Origin: Microbacterium rhizosphaerae
GTDB lineage: Bacteria > Actinomycetota > Actinomycetes > Actinomycetales > Microbacteriaceae
Reading direction: 5' to 3'
Assembly (NCBI RefSeq): GCF_034120055.1
Contig: NZ_CP139368.1
Span: 1,426,001-1,490,000 of the forward strand
DNA: 64,000 bases
Shown: positions 59,092 through 64,000 of the stretch, in pieces
How the letters are laid out: each line of letters starts with the position of its first letter
How positions within the stretch are numbered: the stretch's first letter is position 1
Notes under the pieces: model-generated
Databases searched by the model: none
Seen by the model: the letters and a program-made list of their open reading frames with translations, nothing else
What the model was told of the DNA's origin: nothing
Position numbers and translations under genes: made by a program

Positions 59092-59993
59092 GATGCGGTT
59101 TCGACGCTCGTCCGCGCACGGTTCATCTCTGGTACCGCGGTCAGTGTGACGGTCAGGCACACCGCCACCGCGACACAGGTTGCCAGGACGCTGCTGGCTT
59201 GGAGGACGGGCGCCAGTGCGGCGAACGGCGAGTGCACGGTGATGTCGCCGGCCGTGGCGCTGGGCACCGTTCCGGTCAGGGATGCCGTCCCGGCAAGTGA
59301 CTGCAGGATCACCGCCAGGTGGAACGCGATCCCGCCGGTGATGACAGCGGCGATGTTCCGGCTCCGAGTGCGGCGGGCAGCGATGTCCACGTCGCGGGTA
59401 TCGGCAACCGGCGGGCGGGCGATCAGCCAGAGGGCTGTCCATCCGGCGGCGAGCAGGATGATGAGCAGGATGAGAGCGGGCGCGGAGGCGTGCCAGCCGT
59501 AAATCGTGGTCCCCACCGTCATGGTGCCGATCGGGAAGCTGAATGTGTCGTCGTCACCCGTCGACAGCAGGCCCGCCGCGCAGGTCACGACGACGGTGCC
59601 GACGGTGACCGCGGCAAGGGTGATCACCCAACCGCGTGGCAGGAATGTGAACGCGGTGCGCCGGGCGATATCCGCGGCCGGTACGAGGCGAGGGCGTCGC
59701 CCGGGGATGCTCAGGATCAGGATGCCGAGGATCCCCGCGACCAGAGGGGCGATGAACCGGGCGTCCTGCAGCACCATGAACACGTCGGGACCGAGTAGAA
59801 CGAACAGATCGACCATGACCCCGGTCGCCGTGTACCACACCGCGACGAGCACGGGCAGCAGCCCACCGACGACGGCGAGGGCAGCCAGCCGGCCAGACAG
59901 TGAGACGCCATGCCGACGCATCACCATCCAGACGACGGCCGCCAGGAAGCCAAGCACAAACGGTATCCACGCGACCAGCAGGATCCACTCCAC
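59088..59993 (-). CDS. Polytopic membrane protein co-transcribed with the GntR regulator
   Basis: A 301-residue protein with about eight hydrophobic segments, including WILLVAWIPFVLGFLAAVVW, LILLIILLAAGWTALWLIA and SSVLATCVAVAVCLTVTLTA. The GTG at 59993 was chosen because GGAGG stands 5 nt upstream; a TTG start at 60029 would lie inside the promoter/operator. YtrA-type operons often encode DUF1648-like membrane proteins or an ABC transporter; no ATPase gene is present here. The function may be envelope stress or antibiotic sensing, by analogy only. Confidence 0.78.
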   Translation of the reverse strand: MEWILLVAWIPFVLGFLAAVVWMVMRRHGVSLSGRLAALAVVGGLLPVLVAVWYTATGVMVDLFVLLGPDVFMVLQDARFIAPLVAGILGILILSIPGRRPRLVPAADIARRTAFTFLPRGWVITLAAVTVGTVVVTCAAGLLSTGDDDTFSFPIGTMTVGTTIYGWHASAPALILLIILLAAGWTALWLIARPPVADTRDVDIAARRTRSRNIAAVITGGIAFHLAVILQSLAGTASLTGTVPSATAGDITVHSPFAALAPVLQASSVLATCVAVAVCLTVTLTAVPEMNRARTSVETAS

Positions 59994-60029
59994 CGGCACC
60001 TCCAGGTGTATCAACTGAGTGTCACACAA

Positions 60030-60049
60030 TGTAGCAAACAGCTGTTACA
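60030..60049. promoter_or_regulatory. Candidate operator of the GntR regulator
   Basis: TGTAGCA and TGTTACA form an inverted repeat with a 6-bp spacer. On the minus strand it overlaps the probable -10 TACATT (60028-60033), placing transcription start about 28 nt before the membrane-protein start. Binding there would repress the operon, in the manner of YtrA-type autoregulation. Confidence 0.65.
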
Positions 60050-60265
60050 CCCGGCAGGCTCGCGCGTGGATGCTGAGGAGCTTCGCCCCTCCCGAGAGGT
60101 CGTGAGCTGGCGTCTCTGGGCACATGCGGGTCCTTCAGCGAACGACGACGCGCGCTGCCACGCGGAAGTGGTCGTTGGCGGCGGAGTGTTGTCGTGCCGC
60201 CATCTGCCTGGGTTCCGTTGGGCAACGGGTGGCGCGATCATCGAATGTTCGATGACGATGGACGG

Positions 60266-60757
60266 ATGGTGAAACGGCTGACGACGATCGGGGTCGGATG
60301 GGTCGGGCCGGCGATCGGGTACGGCGTGTCGCTCCTCATTGGGTTAGCCGTGTCGCTCGCGCTGTTCCTCTCCGGCTGTCAGGACGCGGGCATGGTGCCC
60401 GTCCTCCCGTTTCGTGAGCTGTGCCTCTCGGGCGCCGAACGTGAGGTTGTTGTCCAGTCCGCGACGGTCGTGATGCTCGCGTTGATGAGCGGCGGAACAC
60501 TGCTCGCCTGCGCCGCAGCGCTCTCTCATCTGAACCGCGGCGTACATTCCTCGCTGCAGGCGAGTGCGTTGCTGATGACGACGGTGCTCGCGGGGACGGC
60601 CGCCATCCTGATCGGGGCGCAAGCTTTGCCCTTCGGCGGGCTCAATCCGTTCTCTCTCGGTGTTGCCTGTGTCGCGGGGGTGGTGTGCATCATCGTGATC
60701 GGCCCCTTGGCCGCGTGGGTCGCGGGCCTGATCGAGCGGCGCCGAAGCACCGCGTAG
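60266..60757 (+). CDS. Small four-helix membrane protein, unknown
   Basis: A 163-residue protein with about four membrane segments (roughly 9-29, 50-75, 85-110 and 120-150) and a basic C terminus (IERRRSTA). The first loop holds SGCQDAGMVPVLPFRELCLSG with two cysteines and could form an external disulfide. No family recognised. Start uncertain: ATG 60266 (MVKRLTTIG) gives a sensible membrane protein; a start at 60194 adds 24 mostly polar residues. The 60050-60265 gap upstream holds no other gene. Confidence 0.65.
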   Translation: MVKRLTTIGVGWVGPAIGYGVSLLIGLAVSLALFLSGCQDAGMVPVLPFRELCLSGAEREVVVQSATVVMLALMSGGTLLACAAALSHLNRGVHSSLQASALLMTTVLAGTAAILIGAQALPFGGLNPFSLGVACVAGVVCIIVIGPLAAWVAGLIERRRSTA

Positions 60758-60957
60758 TCGCGAGCCCTGGCTTGTGCACAGACCGGTCCGCATACGTGCG
60801 GCAGCGACATTCGCGGGGTTCGTGACCCGAGAGGTGCAACAGCAGCCGTCGGGGCGTTGGTCGCCGACAGGGCATGCGTGAAGCTTGGAAAGGTGATGAG
60901 ACCAAACCGCAATGCGGGAACCTGGGCCTGGCGCGTTGAGGTGAATACCGTGGATGC

Positions 60958-61443
60958 GTGACTTGGTGGCGGAGGTTCTTCGCGCCGGCCGCCGTCTCGA
61001 TCATGGTGGCTTCGTGCTGCGTCGGCTGCACACTGGCCGCATGCACACGGCCGGCGGACGGCGGCCCGGCGGTATGGCTGGACGCCTCACCGTGGTTAGC
61101 AGCGCATCCCGGCCAATCGCTGGAAGCATGTTTCGCACAGAGATGTCAGCGTCTGGGGCCGCAGCAGTCCGTCGGGCAACTCGTCCAGGACAACGGCACT
61201 CTGGGCGCGAGGCAGCCGTTGACGGTATCGACCGCGGGAGATTTTCCTCGGCAGTTGTTCGAAACGCGTACAGCCTTGACGGATGTTGTGCAGCACGGCC
61301 CGTGCGGGGATGACCACTTCTGGGGGCTGAACGCGCGGGTTGGCGACGACGGGCAGGTCATGATCCTCGGGTGGTCGGGTGCCCGCCTGCGACCGACGAC
61401 CGTCGTTCCCCGCCCGACAACAGCGCCTACCTTCTCCCGCTAG
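60958..61443 (+). CDS. Secreted protein, possible lipoprotein, unknown function
   Basis: A 161-residue exported protein. The signal segment FFAPAAVSIMVASCCVGC is followed by several cysteines, any of which could be a lipobox cysteine (VASC, VGC or LAAC). The mature part is Pro/Gly rich with six cysteines in total and a WGLNARVGDDGQVMILGW block. No family recognised. The GTG start stands 6 nt after TACCGT (60946-60951), a leaderless arrangement. It lies in the accessory region beyond the tRNA. Confidence 0.65.
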   Translation: MTWWRRFFAPAAVSIMVASCCVGCTLAACTRPADGGPAVWLDASPWLAAHPGQSLEACFAQRCQRLGPQQSVGQLVQDNGTLGARQPLTVSTAGDFPRQLFETRTALTDVVQHGPCGDDHFWGLNARVGDDGQVMILGWSGARLRPTTVVPRPTTAPTFSR

Positions 61444-61588
61444 AGGACACCGCCGCCGGTCCGACCGCAGGATCCTCACTCGACGTGTACTCGGATGGCA
61501 CCCACCCATCGATGACGCGGGCGCCTCGAGACGGTGACACCTCACCATGTCGTCTGTGCTGTGACGAAGTGTCGACCAGCGGTGATGA

Positions 61589-61888
61589 TCAGCGCGTGAA
61601 CGCGTCGAGGTCGAGGGCGACCAGATCGGGACGGCCTGGCGGAATCCGCGCGGGCACCACCATTCCGACACGCGGCCAGTGCTTGACCCGCAGCACGGCC
61701 TCGAAGGTCACGGTCCGCGGCTCGATTTCCGGCGCCTCCGCGATGACCTCGAGCACGCATTTCGAGTATGGGGCACGACCGACGGGCTCGGAGACCGACA
61801 GGATCTTCGCGCTGCCCTTGACGGCATCCGCCATCGGATCGCTGAAGAACCTCTTCAGCCATCCTGCCTCGGTGCCGCTGTCAGTCAT
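61589..61888 (-). CDS. Unknown protein of 99 residues
   Basis: A soluble protein with a helical start (GWLKRFFSDPMADAVKG) and beta strands (SKCVLEVIAEAPEIEPRTV in the middle, VGMVVPARIPPGRPDLVALD near the end), ending in basic/hydroxyl residues. The middle recalls a small beta barrel, similar to oligonucleotide-binding-like or DUF3592-adjacent domains, but I cannot name a family. The ATG stands 6 nt after TAGGCT (61895-61900 on the minus strand), supporting a real leaderless gene. Confidence 0.7.
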   Translation of the reverse strand: MTDSGTEAGWLKRFFSDPMADAVKGSAKILSVSEPVGRAPYSKCVLEVIAEAPEIEPRTVTFEAVLRVKHWPRVGMVVPARIPPGRPDLVALDLDAFTR

Positions 61889-62052
61889 GGCATCAGCCTA
61901 GATCGCAGGAGCGCCGAGCAGTCCGCGCCAGCCGAGGATCCACAGACGGCCACTGGCCCGGAAGGGCGCCCGCCCGGAGCGTTGCACCTGCGTCGTCGAT
62001 CCGATGAGCACATGTCGGGTACCGCGGCCGCTCGCGCGAGTAGCCTCGATTC

Positions 62053-62622
62053 ATGGTCGCGGCGGCGGAGCCCGGGTGGTACGACGACGGCACCGGCGCG
62101 ATGCGCTGGTGGGACGGTTCGCGGTGGACCGAGCACTTCGCGGACTTCGGGTTCGGGGTCGAGCTGCACACGGGCGCCGCCCCGGCAGCGTCCCCGACCG
62201 CTGCGGGCTGGTACGACGACGGTCGCGGTCGGATGCGCTGGTGGGACGGACGCCGCTGGACGGCGCAGTCGCGATTCAGCGGCGGCGAGGAATCCTACGC
62301 CGGGGTCGTGGTCGACGGCCGGTGGATCCACCTCGGCGAGCGGAGTCAGCCGGTCGCCGGTGTCGTCGCGGTCGTGGACAGCCTCGAGCGCATCGGCAAG
62401 CGGTCCGGCTTCGCCCGGGCGGCTCACGCGAAGGCCTTGTTCGATCCGCGCGGCCGGGTCACCTGGCACCAGTTCGGCCGCTTGGACCGTCGCGTTCTCG
62501 GGCTCGCGATCGAGAGCGCGGACCAGGCGTGGATCACCTTCCCCCGGCCCGGCGACGAGGCGCGAGCACGCCAGTTCGCCGGCTGGATCACGGCGAGCGC
62601 CGAGCACTACCGCTACAGGTGA
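62053..62622 (+). CDS. Protein with two DUF2510 (WW-like) repeats
   Basis: A 189-residue protein with two copies of the DUF2510 motif, GWYDDGTGAMRWWDGSRWT (8-26) and GWYDDGRGRMRWWDGRRWT (53-71), each rich in Trp; these domains are common at the N termini of actinobacterial membrane or secreted proteins and may bind other proteins. The remainder, with ERIGKRSGFARAAHAKALFDPRG and QAWITFPRPGDEARARQFAGWI in pieces, has no named domain. No signal peptide or membrane helix is seen. ATG follows TAGCCT (62041-62046) by 6 nt. Confidence 0.8.
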   Translation: MVAAAEPGWYDDGTGAMRWWDGSRWTEHFADFGFGVELHTGAAPAASPTAAGWYDDGRGRMRWWDGRRWTAQSRFSGGEESYAGVVVDGRWIHLGERSQPVAGVVAVVDSLERIGKRSGFARAAHAKALFDPRGRVTWHQFGRLDRRVLGLAIESADQAWITFPRPGDEARARQFAGWITASAEHYRYR

Positions 62623-62743
62623 CGGATGCCGCCTGCACGCCTGCCCGACCGCAAGCCGTTCGGCTTCGAGGTGGAGTGGACGGGGGAAATCCATTCGCTC
62701 GTTGAAGTGCAGGGACGGTGCCCTGGCGGGCTAGCATCAGCCC

Positions 62744-62812
62744 ATGAACCCACGGTCGAGTTGGCCCGCGTGCCCGTTCGCCCGACGACATCCTGGCGCC
62801 GTGCATGACTGA
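62744..62812 (+). CDS. Possible leaderless 22-residue leader peptide
   Basis: TAGCAT (62732-62737) stands 6 nt before an ATG that opens a 22-codon frame, MNPRSSWPACPFARRHPGAV and HD, ending at TGA 62810-62812. It overlaps the ATG (62805) of the next gene by 8 nt, so its translation would deliver ribosomes to that start. The frame has one cysteine and is proline/arginine rich. It could be a regulatory leader or simply a coupling device. Confidence 0.45.
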   Translation: MNPRSSWPACPFARRHPGAVHD

Positions 62813-63593
62813 CGCTGTTCCCGATGAGCTGGGTGCGCTACGGGAACGGGCCTACGGGCCGTCCGCCGACATCCACGAAGACCCCGAGGCTATGCGACGC
62901 CTGGAGGAGCTCGAGGCTGCTCAATCCCCGTCGCGTTACGAGCGGACGGATGCTGGTCCCCGAGAGGTCGTCGGGGTTCGTCCCAGCTCCCCGCCCCCCA
63001 TCGTGTCCTCGGAGAGTCCGGACGCGGATCAGACGGATCGCTCACTCGAGCCCGGGGATGACGCTCCGACGCCGGTAGCCGCCCCTCCGGGAGGGGTCTC
63101 GCCTCGCCTGTGGCGGTGGGTTCCCGCGTTGTGGATCGTATCGATTCTCGTGGCCTTCGGCATCGGAGCGGCGGCGACGTCGATATGGGCCGTGACAGCG
63201 TTCGCGCCGATCACGCGCGGACCGGCCATCCCGCATCACGTCGCCGTCCTGTCGGAAGCGCCCGATCCCGCGCCCTCCGGCACGCTCGGGCTCAGCGGTC
63301 TGCGGTCGTTCGGCGACTTCTACGGTCTGAGCATCCTGTCTCCGAGTCCTGGCACGATCGGGCCTCGCAGTTCACGCTGCTTGATCGTCATGAAGACGGC
63401 CGATTATCAGGACTCCGCCTCCGACGTCCGCGGCCCGGTCAACTTCAGCTGCAGTGCCGGCAGGTTTCCGGCAACCGTCGTGATGTCGGTGGAGGCGGAT
63501 GCGCCGACGGAATTGCGGGCGATATTCCGTACCGGGACGGCTCTGCAGTTCGTTCTCGACGGCTCGAGGGTCGGTGTCTTCACCGACCGGTGA
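62805..63593 (+). CDS. Membrane-anchored protein of unknown function
   Basis: A 262-residue protein: a cytoplasmic Pro/Glu/Asp-rich N-terminal half (about 1-100), one membrane helix (LWIVSILVAFGIGAAATSIWAV near 111-132, quoted in part), and an external domain with two cysteines (CLIVMKTADYQD and NFSCSAGRFP). The external part has the look of a small beta sandwich. No family recognised. The start is likely coupled to the upstream 22-codon frame. It shares the accessory region with other one-helix or secreted proteins. Confidence 0.7.
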   Translation: MTDAVPDELGALRERAYGPSADIHEDPEAMRRLEELEAAQSPSRYERTDAGPREVVGVRPSSPPPIVSSESPDADQTDRSLEPGDDAPTPVAAPPGGVSPRLWRWVPALWIVSILVAFGIGAAATSIWAVTAFAPITRGPAIPHHVAVLSEAPDPAPSGTLGLSGLRSFGDFYGLSILSPSPGTIGPRSSRCLIVMKTADYQDSASDVRGPVNFSCSAGRFPATVVMSVEADAPTELRAIFRTGTALQFVLDGSRVGVFTDR

Positions 63594-63696
63594 ACACACG
63601 AGGAAGACCACCTGTGATGTGTCGATTTCGGAGGTGCTCGCACGTCGTACTGCTGAGTCGACATCCGACGTCGACCAGGACCACAAGGAGTACATC

Positions 63697-63984
63697 ATGT
63701 CTGCTTTCGTTCTTGCTTTCCGCAACGACCCCGCTGTGACGGCCACCGAGGACCAGGTCGCTGCCTGGGGCACCTGGTTCCAGGAGCTCGGGTCGGCGGT
63801 GACCGACATGGGCAGCCGCGTCGGGGCGACCACGCTGCTGGGATCGTCCGCCGGAGCCAATGCATTGTCCGGCTACGTGCTTGTCGACGCGGCCGACCTG
63901 ACCGCGGCGACCGCATTGGCTGAAGGATGCCCCGGCCTCTCCTACGGGGGCAGCGTCGAGGTGGGCGAACTGATCGCGATGTAG
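63697..63984 (+). CDS. YCII-related (YciI/DGPF-like) small protein
   Basis: A 95-residue protein with the ferredoxin-like YCII/DGPF pattern: FVLAFRNDPAVTATEDQVAAWGTWFQEL in pieces, SGYVLVDAADLTAATALAEGCP and a C-terminal VEVGELI. Such proteins bind or process small molecules and often accompany ECF sigma factors. Asp/His residues known from YciI (catalytic His) are not clearly conserved, so activity is uncertain. AAGGAG 6 nt before the ATG gives a leadered start. Confidence 0.8.
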   Translation: MSAFVLAFRNDPAVTATEDQVAAWGTWFQELGSAVTDMGSRVGATTLLGSSAGANALSGYVLVDAADLTAATALAEGCPGLSYGGSVEVGELIAM

Positions 63985-64000
63985 ACCAGCACTGTTGATC

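Noticed and set aside
55306..64000. Direct repeat of the tRNA-Arg 3' end as a right attachment site
   Set aside because: No second copy of the T-arm/acceptor sequence was seen by eye; it may lie outside the window.

Overview
The window comes from a high-GC actinobacterium and looks like the chromosome of a member of the Microbacteriaceae, most like Microbacterium. The evidence is a WhiB1 regulator, a PdtaS-type kinase, a SigH/RsrA thiol-stress pair, a fused 2-oxoglutarate decarboxylase/dehydrogenase (Kgd), GuaB1 next to two CNNM proteins, and many leaderless genes. Assignments come from reading the sequence by eye and from memory of the families; no search was run.

Layout. 0-7 kb: end of a MinD/CpaE-like ATPase, PdtaS kinase, WhiB1, peroxiredoxin, RsgA-AroA, and SigH-RsrA with its own SigH-type promoter. 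7-12.5 kb: lipid-precursor module (diacylglycerol kinase-like, AGPS-like flavoprotein, GlpD) and an APC transporter. 12.5-25 kb: kgd, guaB1, two CNNM proteins, NAD(P)H-hydrate dehydratase, a GT87-like membrane protein, thiamine-binding protein, MFS exporter and NUDIX hydrolase. 25-32.4 kb: secreted CWB2 protein, metX and metY separated by three accessory genes and a ten-copy 23-bp tandem repeat. 32.4-38.5 kb: SDR, S51-like peptidase, a phosphoribosyltransferase remnant, ung, acetyltransferase, BBE-type oxidase, and a protealysin/emfourin pair. 38.5-43.5 kb: complete peptide/nickel-type ABC operon. 43.5-55.2 kb: hydrolases, AhpD-like protein, tyrosine phosphatase, an iron-box-controlled SIP-domain protein, a GIY-YIG nuclease inside a palindromic repeat array, arginase-like protein plus a small HExxH protein, PspA, TPM protein, DUF3097, TrmB, a guanidine-III riboswitch with its Gdx exporter, and a divergent TetR/hydrolase pair.

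A tRNA-Arg(CCG) at 55.2 kb marks a change of character. Beyond it lie a decayed serine recombinase, an arylamine N-acetyltransferase, a HAD phosphatase, a GntR/membrane-protein operon with a candidate operator, and a run of small unknown or surface proteins. This looks like an accessory region.

Regulation. About 28 start codons lie 5-9 nt after a TAnnnT-like -10 hexamer, so they are probably leaderless. Genes with clear ribosome binding sites (whiB1, pspA, metY, gdx and others) form a second class. Specific controls visible are a GGAAT-N18-GTT promoter at sigH, a DtxR/IdeR-like iron box, a guanidine-III aptamer, and two inverted-repeat operators. The word GGATGC/GCATCC occurs about four times more often than base composition predicts. 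No complete defence or secondary-metabolite system is visible. The most unusual structure is the palindromic array with the embedded GIY-YIG gene.
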